Below, one piece after another: positions 1-12,772 of a DNA stretch of 64,000 nt. The translations under genes were made by a program, and so were the position numbers. Within the stretch, counting starts at the first letter, position 1, and every line of letters begins with the position of its first letter. The stretch comes from Melastoma dodecandrum (taxonomy: Eukaryota > Streptophyta > Magnoliopsida > Myrtales > Melastomataceae). The notes beneath the pieces were generated by a model, which ran no database searches, had not been told where the DNA came from, and saw only the letters and a program-made list of their open reading frames with translations. Location of the stretch: assembly GCA_029817715.1 (NCBI GenBank), contig JARUPY010000045.1:124001-188000 (forward strand), written 5' to 3'.

Positions 1-110
1 GTCAATGTACGAAGAAACATCGATATAATTGTTTTTAATTCCGAATTACGAACATTATTTGATAAATTTTAAAAATTAATGTCTTACTTCACATAATATT
101 TACAACAACA
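1..110. repeat. AT-rich dispersed repeat, copy 1 of 3
   Basis: This stretch matches 36665-36775 and 52616-52730 almost base for base, beginning at the shared GAAGAAACATC and ending near the run of ACAA. The two later copies lie just before the second CMO fragment of duplicated blocks A and B. No coding potential is seen. The copy here is detached from any gene and probably marks an old dispersed element. Confidence 0.7.
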
Positions 111-529
111 ATAGCCGTCATGAAGAATCAAATCAACCCTAAATTTGATGGGACATGTCATTGTTCTAACTTTACATTTTATTTCCTTTTCAAACTCCAT
201 CTTTTCCTGTCAATATATGTTCCTTTTCCCCCTTTTATTTTACTTTAAAAGGAATGATGGTATTGATGAGATAATAACCACACACTCAAATCCGCATAAA
301 TCCACCCGAAATAATAATAATAATAATAAAATAAAATAAAAATCAATATATATGTGTGAGGATATATTTACAAAAAAAGAAAGAGAATATAAGGTAACAC
401 ATAAGTTTCCAAATATATATATATAATTATTGAGGTGGTACAATGCTTTAAATATGATTATCTAAGTTAGAATTCACAATTCTTTGTGTTTATCATGCTT
501 CAATTGTTTATGCAAAGTTTTATTAAATT

Positions 530-531
<2 letters not shown>

Positions 532-563
<32 letters not shown>
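532..563. repeat. (AT)n microsatellite
   Basis: About sixteen uninterrupted AT dinucleotides in AT-rich intergenic sequence. Such arrays are usually length-polymorphic. Confidence 0.9.
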
Positions 564-567
<4 letters not shown>

Positions 568-659
568 TAAAAGAAACATTACAAAACTGAAATTAAAAAG
601 AACTAAAATAAGAAAAATTTATAAATTATAATATAACTAGTAAAAAATATAAAATATAA

Positions 660-780
660 AATATATTTGGGGGAAAAATTATATCGTCAAGAGGAAGATG
701 AGGAGCCGAATGAAGATCCCGGGTCAATTAATTTTGTTAGAAGTAGGGGTGAACCAGTTCCATGATAGGTTCCGAACGTG
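660..780. repeat. Direct repeat, partner of 2395-2520
   Basis: The segment containing TTATATCGTCAAGAGGAAG through TAGGTTCCGAACGTG recurs at about 2395-2520 with few changes. In the second copy it leads into a scrap matching the TNL start-codon region near 2607. No protein is recognised. Confidence 0.7.
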
Positions 781-1121
781 AAACTTGGAACCTACACTAG
801 ACGTTTCCGTACTTTTAGAACTTAAAACCTACTATCTAGCTCAAAGAATAACCGGTTCCATATCCTGATGGGACAATTCTAGATTAAATCCATCACATTA
901 GTACAATTAATCTAAAAAATCATTAACCATTATTCTAATCAATCTAAAAAAATCTCAAACATTACTTCAATTAATTTAAAGGGTAAAGGACAATTATGCA
1001 CAAAATAACTAAATATAAATAAGAAATATTTATATATAAAAATATATTATATCATATTCGATGTTCATTTCGAGGTGACGTACTTGTTGATTTTTAAAAA
1101 TCCAATCCTATGGTCTGGTTA

Positions 1122-1560
1122 GAAGACCTCCGAATGCTTAGCTTTACAATCTACATTCGACTTATTACAACAAATAAGCCTATTCACGCATTGTTATCTA
1201 GCCGACTTGTCATTAGAACGAATAATAACACCAGCTAATTTCGTGGTAACGATGAGTCCTTCCCTCGACTAACATTCGAACAACCTCTGCGTGCATCCCG
1301 TCCAATTCCTCCTCAAACCAACCCAAGCCCATCTCTTGCTCCTCACTGTTACTCTGCCTTGGAAGAATCGCGACCACTTTCGCACCTTTCAACATCACCT
1401 GCTAACGCGCTTGTTGCATCCCGGTCCGACGTCAGGAATTTGGTGCTTCCGGTGCGTGCGATACTTCCTCTTCCTTGTCCGTCTGGATCCCAACGGCAGG
1501 CATCCCTTGACCCTCCTTGATAAAAGACATCACACCTAACCAAACAACTATGACTAATAT
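1122..1560. repeat. Degenerate segment shared with 23935-24055
   Basis: The first 160 bases (GAAGACCTCCGAATGCTTAG onward) recur at 23935-24055. The right part, read on the minus strand, has a short His-Ser-Cys-x-Val-Arg-Cys-Asp-Val-Phe peptide. That peptide also occurs in the duplicated ORFs at 2917-3261 and 21899-22246, so this may be a third, decayed member of that family. Frames are broken and no function can be named. Confidence 0.45.
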
Positions 1561-2390
1561 CCAATCAATCATTAAAGAATTAAACACGTCGGGAATCGTT
1601 AGGGACTAAACAATTTGCTATTAACATTGTCTGTCCTTTTGTAATCATTTTGCTATTAATGACACAGTGAGTTCCTTTTGGATTATGTGGGCAGTCCACT
1701 TAATGACAAATTAAGTTGCATGATACAAATGAGTGAGTAACTCTTTTTGTTTTGGTAAGGACCTTCCATTTCTTTTACCAAAGAATCTTCCTTTTCGCCG
1801 GTGGAGGAACCCTCGTCTAATTGTTCATTCTTCCATCCTCAGATTTCGCGGAGACGATGAACTTGTGCAAAAAGGACTTCATGCCGATTAGCGAATAGAG
1901 ACTCCACTTAGAGATGTCATTTCATACGTATGATAACAAAGACTTTGGCTTCATCAAGTCTTTGTTTAATTATATTGAAATGGCCAACCCAAAGACTTTG
2001 GCTTCATCCAACACCTTCTGCTTATTCATATTATATTTGTCATACACAATAAAAAAAAGTTGCAGGAAGTTTCCTCTAAACTTATGGCATCCATATAAGA
2101 AGCCGCCCTCGGGAGGGAGCTACTGATGAATTGATGGGAAGAGTTTGCCCCAACTATTGCAAATCTTCCTCCCCGAAATTTCCCACGGGACATGGCAGGC
2201 CGACATAATTGACCGAGTCGTTGAATGAATAGATGGGGGGAGACTTCTGTGGTGGTACAATTAAATATGGTTGGAATTCACAATTTTTTGTGTTATCTTG
2301 CTTCAATTGTATTAAATTTAAACATTAAAAAAATGAAAATAACCTAATTATTATTAAAAAGAACTAAAATAAGGAAAATTAAATATATTT
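1561..2390. other. Intergenic DNA, no gene seen
   Basis: Only short open frames are present. Around 2187-2230 is a copy of a motif (CGGGACATGGCAGGCCGACA) that recurs near 2722 and 21716, upstream of TNL-related sequence. Confidence 0.5.
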
Positions 2391-2606
2391 GTGGGAAAAA
2401 TTATATCGTCAAGAGGAAGGAAGATGGGGAGGCTGATGAGGAGCCGAATGAAAATCCCGGGTCAATTAATTTTGTTAGAAGTAGGGGTGAACCAGTTCCA
2501 TGATAGGTTCCGAACGTGGATTTTGAAATCGATTCTAGTACAAGTTCCGATATCATGTCCTAGTAAATCTACCACATTACTCCGATTAATTAAAAAAAGC
2601 TTAAGC

Positions 2607-2660
2607 ATAACTATGCGCATTATTGAGCTGGTCATTGCTTAATTGCCAACCGCTCACAAG
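2607..2660 (-). pseudogene. Scrap of a TNL start-codon region
   Basis: The plus-strand string ATTGAGCTGGTCATTGCTTA matches the reverse complement of the TNL start region (21395-21435) and the longer fragments at 34885-34990 and 50828-50935. It is only a few codons around the start. It is one of four detached TIR-exon scraps in the window. Confidence 0.5.
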
Positions 2661-3666
2661 AGAAAAAGAGAGGGGAACGAAACTTGGTCTTCTCTTCGGG
2701 ACAGACTTTTTCCCTCACCCACGGGACATGGCAGGCCGACATAATTGACCGAGTCGTTTAATGAATTGATGGGGGAGACATTTGTGTCCTCCCCCCCCCC
2801 CCCCTTCAAGTCTTTGTACATTTATCATTTGTAATTTTGAGTCATCCAAGTCTTCCTCCCCATTTTCCAAAGCTTTTTCCGATATTATTATTAATTTATG
2901 ATGTTCCTCGGATCACTTACCTGGAAATAACGGGGTAGAACTGGACATCACCTGCTTCTGCACATGTAGCATGAAGAGGGCGAGGTGAAAGTGAAAGGAT
3001 TCCCGACCGAGGCTCCCTTGTCGGGATCGCAATGGCAGGCACGAACGGCTTTACATTGCCCTCCCCATCAATAAAGACATCAAACCTAACCTTACAACTA
3101 TGATTAAGATTCAATCCCGGGAGAGGAGAAAAATCGTGGAATAAGGCCTTGTTGAGGTTCGATGGATCCCGGACTTGACTAAACAGAGCACGGTCAAGTT
3201 TGAGACTGTTAGATAGGTTTTGATGATGAGCCTGACCTTCTGTGTTACAGAAGTCGGACATCTATTCTACAAAAGCTTCTCATGTTGAGGACTTCTTCTA
3301 AGAAATATTTTCATAATTAAATGATTAGCTAATGATTATTTAATTACGAAATAAAAAATTTTGATCAAGATATTATTCTGATCAATTTATATAGATTATG
3401 TTCCAAAATAATTCCATTAGGAATTATATTTCTCAAAGAAGGAAATATAATCTTCTATATATAGAAATGTTCTGTAAAGGTGCCTGCAACCTTCTGTGAT
3501 CTTATACGATCAGACCGTTATTTGGGATGTTAATCATCATTATCTGCCTAGATACATTCATTTTAGTGCCCTAAATAGAATGGTATCGATCTTTGCTCAT
3601 ATGGAATTTAATATTTTATTATTTTTATTTACAGAAGGTTGCTGATCAGATTGAGCCTCAACCTTC
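2657..3666. repeat. Duplicated block D, copy 1 (copy 2 at 21649-22644)
   Basis: The two copies run in the same orientation with scattered substitutions and small indels. Both start at GAGAAAAAGAGAGGGGAACG and end at CCTCAACCTTC. Copy 1 has a homopolymer of 14 C (2791-2804) where copy 2 has five. The block contains a conserved minus-strand ORF and the start of an LTR-like relic. Copy 2 lies directly upstream of the TNL gene. Confidence 0.85.
2917..3261 (-). CDS. Hypothetical protein, duplicated ORF (114 aa)
   Basis: I do not recognise this protein. It is open over 345 bases and has a closely similar 115-residue partner at 21899-22246. The pair differ at roughly a dozen positions without losing frame. 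Seen features are an N-terminal Cys-containing stretch, a central Leu-Asn-Leu-Asn-His-Ser-Cys motif and a Ser/Pro-rich C-terminal part. No signal peptide or membrane segment is obvious. It could be an exon remnant of a TE gene or a chance frame kept because the duplication is recent. Confidence 0.25.
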   Translation of the reverse strand: MSDFCNTEGQAHHQNLSNSLKLDRALFSQVRDPSNLNKALFHDFSPLPGLNLNHSCKVRFDVFIDGEGNVKPFVPAIAIPTREPRSGILSLSPRPLHATCAEAGDVQFYPVISR

Positions 3667-3668
3667 TG
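3632..3668. repeat. Short perfect inverted repeat in LTR relic
   Basis: CAGAAGGTTG (3632-3641) and its exact complement CAACCTTCTG (3659-3668) are separated by 17 bases, giving a potential 10-bp stem. The second block-D copy keeps the left arm (near 22612) but is cut inside the right arm. Confidence 0.7.
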
Positions 3669-4497
3669 CAGCGCATTATTCATGGGAATTGTATCATATC
3701 TTGATGATATTTGATATGATTAATTACCTAAATGAATATATGCTGGGAGTGACGAAATCGTAAATTATGTATTTTGTTTTATCTGACTCTTTTGTTTCTA
3801 TTTTTGCAGGAAGCTAATCATGAAGATTGACTCTCACTTTTACTTAGACTATTTTTTTGTATAAATAAGAACATTAAGCCACGTTAAAAAAAGACAGAGA
3901 ACATACTTGAGCATTATTATTCTTGTGAAATTCTGGGAACGTGTGCTGAGTTTTGCAGATTATTTTGTTCGAGTTTGAGTTAGCCACACACGAGGAGCTC
4001 TAGCTTCGGAAAGCTATATCGTTGGTGAAACCTTCTGGGAGAGTGACTCGGGGGCCACGAGGGACTCGGTTAGAACCTGCAGGAGACGTTGTGGCTGTCT
4101 ACGTGTTCAACTTGCGGTGGGCTGGAGAGAAGGGCTGAACTCCTGGAGCACAGAAGGTGAGGGACTAACCGGTTTCTGTGGTGTAGTGTTCTGTGTGTGA
4201 AGGAAAGCCTTGGGCAAGGGTGTTGTGTTTGCTGGTAGAAGCCTTGGGCAAGGGCGTTGTGTCTGCTTAGCCGTAGTCTTGAGGGACCATGCATGAGAAG
4301 TCTAGGGTAAAGGCATTGTGTATGCTCAGTCGAGATATCGAGGGATCGCGCACGGGAAGAAGTCGCGCCAGATTGCTGCTCAGGAGATGACACTGCCTGA
4401 GAGAAACGACCAAACGTTACTTTTGTTAGTCACATCAGCGTGTGCAATTGGTTACCTTAGTATAGAACTTAACAGTCTGTGCTTAATTCAAGTCATT

Positions 4498-4868
4498 TCT
4501 AATACAAACCATTTTGGTTTGTTAAAGATTGACACACTTTTGGTACAAAGCTCTATGGTCCGTGTTACACTTTATGTTATACAGAATCATTGGATCTGTG
4601 TTATAAAAAGTTGACGCTTTTGGTAAAGGATCTCTTGATCTGAGCTATAAAGGGTTAACAATTCGATACAGAACCTTCTGGTCTATATTGTGCCTTAGAT
4701 ACTTCGATACAAAACCTTCTCGTCTATATTGTGTTGCAACTACTTTGATACAGAACCTTTTGGTCCGTATTGTGCCTGAGTTACTATAGTACATAACCTT
4801 CTGGTTTGTGCTGCGTAATAAGTTCCTATGGTACATAATCTGCTGAACTATTATAAAAAGCCTTGTGT
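4498..4868. repeat. 41-bp tandem array, about 8-9 degenerate units
   Basis: Units with exact 41-base spacing start at 4665, 4706, 4747, 4788 and 4829; more diverged units extend left to about 4498. The core is GATACAGAACCTTCTGGTCT followed by TATTGTG. The core holds GAAnnTTC, the dimeric heat-shock-element pattern, perfect in the unit at 4665 and partly decayed in others. The array sits inside the LTR-like relic, where such repeats often act as enhancers. That role is inferred here. Confidence 0.8.
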
Positions 4869-5035
4869 CCATCAGATAAATTGCGATCGTATTTGAACGT
4901 TTTATCCTATAGAAATCTATCTACGGTTCTGTTTTATAGAAGCTTCCTTCCGCAGTGAGGTTTGTGAAAAAGAGTTAAAAATCCTAATTTGGATCATAAC
5001 ACTAATTCACCCCCTCTGAGCCTAAGCTCAAATTT

Positions 5036-5575
5036 AATAATTTTTTATTTAGATTGAGCTTGGGCAAAGGTGTCTGGCCCGACTCAGGCCTATTTCCTTC
5101 AAATAAAATTTTAATTTTGATTGGCTACTGATTGCGAACCGCACAAAACAACTGGGTTGGAAATTTCTCATCCCATCCTCCCCATTGATGCTTTCAACTA
5201 GTTTCGCAACCGCGGCACTCGGGCAACTCCTGCAGTTGATTTTTGACAAATCCGGCGTGCATTGCGCCAATGGATCTCAGTGGTCGCATCATTTACGCAT
5301 CGTGGTTCGGCAGAGGACCAGGGAGACAAGGATGCTGATGAGGAGGAGGAGCAGGGGTGGGGCTAATCATTATTCCACCACGACTAGTCTTAATTTGTCT
5401 ATAGAATTACAATTTCGTAAATGAAATTTAGAGGGTCGTACGTAATAACATATAAACATGAACATTTTTCTTACACAGTTTATACGCATCACACGTTTTC
5501 TGAATGCGGTAAAGTTGTACAAACCTAGTTGCACTCGGTAGAAAACCCATCAAGATTCTCATTCAAACGGGGCAG
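5036..5575. other. Intergenic DNA 3-prime of the CRK pseudogene
   Basis: No gene is recognised. The right end (about 5400-5575) would hold the 3-prime UTR of the minus-strand CRK. Confidence 0.5.
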
Positions 5576-7771
<2,196 letters not shown>

Positions 7772-8165
7772 TCTCCAAAACTCTGGGGCAAAAGATTTGA
7801 TGTATTGGGCGTTCTTTTTATAAGAAGTAACATCGGACGCTATCCCCGATATTCGAATATATACATCTCGATGTCAAAAGTAATTCGAATGAAATTAGTA
7901 TTCGAGGCATATTAAAATTTTTAATTGGATGATGATAATAAAAATAATAAATTTTTAAAAAAAATTGTTGGTAAATGATCTCGTTTTTTGGTACCGACCC
8001 CTAATTTCCATTATATTTGGATCGTACGAGAACATCACCCGCCGCCTTAACAAAATATAATAATAATAATCTGTCCAAGCCTATCAAAGATAAGACCAAT
8101 TATTTTGGGTCGAGGCTTCATTGGAGCATTAGTCACTTTTGCAATATGTTACACGTAAATAAACA
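7772..8165. repeat. CRK upstream flank, duplicated at 41714-42095
   Basis: Promoter and upstream sequence match 41714-42095, including GGTACCGACCCCTAATTTCC and TTTTGGGTCGAGGCTTCATT. With the downstream hnRNP1 match this shows that the CRK 5-prime end and the hnRNP1 piece were copied as neighbours. Confidence 0.8.
7815..7822 (-). promoter_or_regulatory. TATA box of the CRK
   Basis: Minus-strand TATAAAAA lies 44 bases upstream of the CRK start codon. The same element and spacing are kept upstream of the CRK fragment at 41713, which supports it. Confidence 0.6.
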
Positions 8166-8189
8166 ACGTTAATTCAGAATTAGTTATAT

Positions 8190-8400
8190 ATATCTTTCAA
8201 AAGTGAGGCATGCCAAAATCTATCTTTCAAAATTAGTCGGAATTAATTTGAGGCATGGAAATATATCTTTCAAATATTTGAGGCGTGGAAATATATCTTT
8301 CAAATATTAGTTAATTCAGAATTAGTCAAAAGCAATATATCGTTTTGCATGCCAAAATCTATCTTTCAAAATATTTGCGGCATGAATATATATATATATT
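8190..8400. repeat. Degenerate short tandem repeats
   Basis: The phrases ATATCTTTCAAATATT, GAGGCATGGAAATAT and CATGCCAAAATCTATCTTTC recur several times in direct order. No coding potential is seen. This region is absent from the second CRK-hnRNP1 copy. Confidence 0.65.
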
Positions 8401-8618
8401 CTAGAAAATAAATATTTTCAACTTTTATCACATAAAGAAAGTGAATAATTTATTTTTATTTTGATTCTATCATTATCTTATATTAGAGAGTGATATATCG
8501 GGTTTCGAGTTTAACTGATACATTTTCTTTTTTTTTTTAGTTGTAGATTTAAACTCAAGTGGGATCTGTTCTCAGTGAATTTCATTTTTGGTGAAAATAG
8601 AATTTTGATATAGTAGTA

Positions 8619-8682
8619 GTATATAGCAGGAGATTGATCCAGTATTGATTGTATATAGCAGGAGATTGATCCAGTATTGATT
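8619..8682. repeat. Perfect 32-bp tandem duplication
   Basis: Two identical 32-base units (8619-8650 and 8651-8682), each starting GTATATAGCAGGAGATTGAT, lie directly upstream of the hnRNP1-like exon. Identity of both units points to a recent event. Confidence 0.9.
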
Positions 8683-8701
8683 GTATGGCCTTTCTTTATC
8701 A

Positions 8702-9420
8702 GGTTGAGGCAAAGAAGGCTGTCCCTAGGGATGACCAAAACAATATTTCAAGAAACCCAAGAGGCAACAGCATCTCTCCTGGCCAGAACAATATCCGCAC
8801 AAAGAAAATCCTTGTTGGAGGATTGATTACCTTCGACAATTACTGAGAGCGACTTCAAGAAGTACTTTGATCAGTTTGGATTGATTACGGATGTCGTCGT
8901 GATGTATGATCACAACACTCAAAGACCCAGAGGTTTTGGATTTATCACTTTTGATGCAGAGGATGCAGTGGACAGAGAGCTCTTTACAAGACATTCCACG
9001 AGCTTAATGGTAAAATGGTAGAGGTCAAGCGAGCAGTCCCCAAAGAGATGCCTCCATGGTCCAATCGGAGCCCCTTAGGTAGTTCTAGTCCTGGTCTGGG
9101 TAGAGTTAGCAGCTTCCTCAATGGTTATCCTCAGGGCGGTTATGCTTCATCCCCAGTCGGCAACTATGGAGCTAGAGTGGATGGTAGAGTTAGTCCTGGG
9201 TCGATTCCCCCTTTTGTGTCTCTTTATGAGAAGGGAGAGCCGAACTCGAATTCAAGCTATGGACTGAGCCCAAACTTCAACCCCAACCTTGGTTATGTAA
9301 ACGAGTCCGATCCTCTGTATGGTGGAATTTCAGGGAGGCCTGCCAACAATGGTCCAATCGGTCATCTCAGGGGTAATCCATTACTGAGTCTGGCTAGAGG
9401 AAGCCTGTGGGGAAATGATA
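8702..9420 (+). pseudogene. hnRNP1-like RNA-binding protein, 5-prime part (copy 1)
   Basis: The exon after the CAG acceptor at 8701 reads VEAKKAVPRDDQ, then KILVGG and, after a frame break, TESDFKKYFDQFG, VVVMYDHNTQRPRGFGF and FHELNGKMVEVKRAVPKEM. This is the second RRM and start of the Gly/Ser-rich tail of plant hnRNP1-like nuclear RNA-binding proteins. The first RRM is missing. A tandem GATT at 8821-8828 shifts the frame within RNP2, and two extra bases in the CTCTTTACAAG stretch (about 8980) shift it again. The tail is open to about 9415 (GSLWGND), where foreign sequence begins. It resumes at 12773. Clearly non-functional. Confidence 0.85.
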
Positions 9421-11380
9421 GTTGTACGCACGCCCTCCGGCCTAGCACGCGCGATGGCGGTTCGGGCAACCCGAGGATCCGGGCTCGCTCCCCCCGAGGC
9501 CCAGTCCGGTTGACGTTCCGGCTCGAACGCCGGACGCTGCGGAAAGGGGACCCGGGGTTGGGCCTTCCCTTGATTCGAGAACGGGTCTGCAGGACATTTC
9601 GCCAACCATCTCTAGTTCCCTGAAGGTGGCGAGCGAAGGGTTGCGTTAAGACCTCGCTCGCGAATTTCGGGGAAGGCTCAAGGAGCGGCTCGGTCTGCCA
9701 TCACCTCATCCTAAATGGCTCCGAAAAGAGGGTAATATTTCGCTTTGGTAAATTGTTCGGAGTCGCCACCGACTTATTTTAAAAATGTGATTTTAAGTCG
9801 GAAAAGTCAGAGTTGGGTTCGGGGATTTCTACTTACTAACCTTTGTATTCTAAAACATGCGAAAGGGAGGCGATTTGTCCAAAAAGTTTAACTTTTGATT
9901 GACGGGTGTTGGGCCCGATCCGAGAGTAGGCCGGACTTTTATCGATGTTTTAACGGGCGTTGGACCCAAATTTAGGTTTGTTTGATTAAAACCAATCATG
10001 CGATACAAAACCTAAAGCCTAAGCATACGCGCAATCACAAACAATTATTTAGATCAAAAGGGCGGGGAAGGGTGGTGATTGCGAGCCTATACACTTGGGC
10101 CTGCAATCCGTTACAAGGGGATTTGAATAAAATTCGGGGAGCCCCGCACCTCCCCTTTGTACATTTGATTGAGTTTGAGGCCGCTTTAAGCCTTCGAACC
10201 CACGGTTTTTTGGCCGGGGTGGATCCACGCGGTTTGATACACGCGCCTTCGAGTTAATCTTCGGAATTTTGAAGTTGATCTTCCGAGATTAGATGCTCGA
10301 TGTACATGCAAAGCAAAATAAAGAAGTGGTCAGAAAGTCCTAATTTAAATCGAAATGAATAATTAGGACTTAATGAAATAAGAGCGATGTTTACTGGGCG
10401 TTGTGAGCCCGTTGGTGTCGATCGTCCGCGTCGTCGGAGGATGCATTCCTTGGTAGTAATTCCTCGGTGTACGTAAAATAGGAAAAGAGAAGAGATGTGC
10501 AAAGCCTTTTTAGTAACAATTAAATTGACGTAAATTTAACCGTATTAAAACAGTAAGGCATGACTTACCGTTTGAAGTGGTTGAATTGATTGGGGTTTTT
10601 GTAACCCTTCAATGTCGATCCTCCGACATGTCAGAAGATGTCTCCTTGATTGTCGAATCCTTGGTTGTTTACATGCAAAACAGAGGATAGAATAAAAATG
10701 GACAAGGCCATAATATCGATTAGTTTGAATAAAACTTAACCTAACTGAATTATAAGGCATTGATTTAAAATGCGATGTGTCGTCCAAAAATAATTGAACT
10801 TGAATTCTACGAGTAAATGAAGATATCTCACCGTATTTGATTTCATGCAAAACCGGGAATGAAATATGGATACATGTATCACTGTTTAAGAAAACAACTT
10901 AAAAAATGTCCCCGTTGTTTCTTTGAAATAATTGTGCAAGTTTTCGGCAATCTCAAAACAATTTCAGATTTCTCGCCACGTTTTCAAAATAGGAGATTGC
11001 TAAATGGAAATAACATAGTTATAGTACGAAATCTTGTTCGTATAATTTAGCAAAATGAAAATTTGTTTCCATAAGCTAAGCGACGTCACCAAGAATGCAT
11101 GACAAGTTCATGATTGTTTTATGATCAGAATGACTGGGGTATAGCAATAACGTCAAACAACATTGAAAGGGTCGGTTATATATAAAATAAAACATGTGAA
11201 TTGCTTACATGCCCAGGACCAGAGACTCCAAAATAATATTTCAACACAATCCATGAATTAAAATTAATTAATAAAGGCAATTTCTACTAAAAGAAGTCTT
11301 GCGAGTTGAAAAAAAACTTTCAGAAGGAAATGTTAGAGTATGGACGAACCTTCGTGAGGGCTTTAACCGAAGAGGGGAGG

Positions 11381-11545
11381 CTGGCTGCTGCTGCTGCTGG
11401 TGGTGGCTGCTGGAAGCTGCTGCTGCTGCTGGTTGCTGCTGATCGCTGTTGCTGCTGCTGGTCGCTGCTGGAAGCTGCTGCTGCTGCTGGGAGCCGCTGC
11501 TGCTGCTGCTGATCGCCGCCGCCGCCGCTGCTGCTGGCTGAATTA
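11381..11545. repeat. Impure (GCT)n microsatellite
   Basis: A long run of GCT/GCC triplets with GGAAGCT and GATCG interruptions. In one plus-strand frame it would encode Leu or Ala runs, but flanking frames are short. Probably non-coding. Confidence 0.85.
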
Positions 11546-12629
11546 CTGCTGCAGCTGGCTGGAATTGGGATCTCCGGTGCAGTTCCTGGAATTGCTGCTA
11601 TCCCCCTGGTATATTACCTGTGCCTTGAAAAGAAAATAGTCAAGATAAAAAGGGGCTTCCCACGACGCCCATGCGCGCTCACAGGAGGCTTGGTCCTGTT
11701 TCTCCGTCAGCGGCGGAGAAGTGTTTCTTTTGTCTGATGATATAAAGGTTTTTTTGTCGTTGCTGCAGCGGAGAGAGACGTCAATCGCTGCAGATTGCAA
11801 CCTAATGGTGCCGGAGGTGAGTGCCGCCGTTGCTGCGTCCAGAGGAGTTGAAGTCCGCCTCGACCAAAGGTATGATGTCGTATTCATTGCTGTTGTGAAG
11901 CCTTCCGTTTGGGTTGATCATCAAGGGGTCTCCATGGCGCTGATTTCTGCTTACCTTGGGCAGAATTAATCGAGGAACGGAGCAGCGACGGATGTTCGTT
12001 GGTGAACTGAGAGGGAGAGCAGATGAAACTCTATGGTTCTGATTCTCTCTGGGGACGTTTTCTTTTTTAGGAGGGGGGATCTCTGCCTTTGGTGTCTTCT
12101 GTCTTCTTTCTTTTATAGAAAACGTTGGCCATTATCGGGTTGGTAATGGCACTCGCCTCGAGGAAAGGGGCAGATGATGATTGTGTTAGGAAGATCATTA
12201 CGGCTATGCTTGCTAGCCTGCTGTGAGTTCTGAGATAGTGGCCAAGGGGGAAGGAACTGTCACGGTTAGCTTTGCGTGTAGCCGGTTTGCTTTCCGTCCT
12301 TTGCAGCCGTCTTTCTCTAATCCTCATCTCTTCTTTTGTCTGACTCTTTCTGCATTTTTTTTTAACACGTGTAGGTGGGATTACAGGAGCAATTGCAAAA
12401 TTTGTCTCGAGGTGACAAGGCCACCTGACTGGGCGGTCAAAAATCATGATGTTGCGTCTTCGTGGCTGCGGTGCAAGTGGGATGGCATGTTGCTAGGATC
12501 GCAAGATTTATCGATGGCGATTGGGCGTTTTGGGCGGTGCAGCAGGGGGGTCAAGAAGAATTGGGGTAGAAGGATGATGTCGTCAGGAGGAAGAGAAATT
12601 TAGGGTATCTACAGGGATTTCTGTCGGAA

Positions 12630-12765
12630 AAAAATGTTGCTTTAATTCCTCGTAGACTTGACTCCCATAGACTTGGATTCCTGTAGACACGGATCTTCGT
12701 AGACGGATCCTTGTAGACTTGGACCTTCGTAGACTTGGACCCCCGTAGACACGAATCCAAGGGGT
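12630..12765. repeat. About 17-bp tandem array
   Basis: Seven or eight degenerate copies of CGTAGACTTGGACCCC-like units lie at the extreme right end of the insert, ending where hnRNP1 sequence resumes. Their terminal position suggests they belong to the inserted element. Confidence 0.75.
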
Positions 12766-12772
12766 CGGCGGG

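Larger units (their letters stand above)
111..1100. other. AT-rich intergenic DNA
   Basis: No gene is recognisable here. Open frames are short and low in complexity. The stretch holds the AT dinucleotide array at 532-563 and one copy of a direct repeat at about 660-780. Confidence 0.6.
3270..5035. mobile_element. Copia-LTR-like relic with leader
   Basis: The region is AT-rich, shows many CTTCTG/CAGAAG motifs and ends at CACTAATTCACCCCCTCTGA. Similar CTAATTCACnCCCTC ends occur at 26680, 33380, 44530 and 57265. In plant Ty1/copia elements this kind of string is common at the LTR-internal boundary. No gag or pol frame follows, so it would be a solo LTR or truncated element. Exact TG...CA ends and a target duplication were not found. 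Confidence 0.45.
9421..12772. mobile_element. 3.35-kb insert splitting the hnRNP1 pseudogene, LTR-type
   Basis: The hnRNP1 tail stops at GND(S) near 9420 and continues at about 12773 (GSAGGNGQFGG), and the two sides join in frame. The insert starts with about 200 GC-rich bases, carries TTCGGAGTCGCCACCGACTT at about 9750 (a phrase I associate with LTR regions of plant Ty3/gypsy elements), a (GCT)n tract and a 17-bp repeat array. The part at 11750-12000 resembles 35580-35830 in module Z, so both may be the same element family. No pol frame is seen. Target duplication was not found. Confidence 0.5.

Noticed and set aside
11306..11640. Leu/Ala-rich ORFs over the GCT repeat
   Set aside because: They are produced by the triplet repeat in all frames and have no conserved flanking domain.
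12067..12447. 126-aa ORFs on both strands
   Set aside because: Overlapping frames of similar length on opposite strands within the insert, with no recognisable motif.
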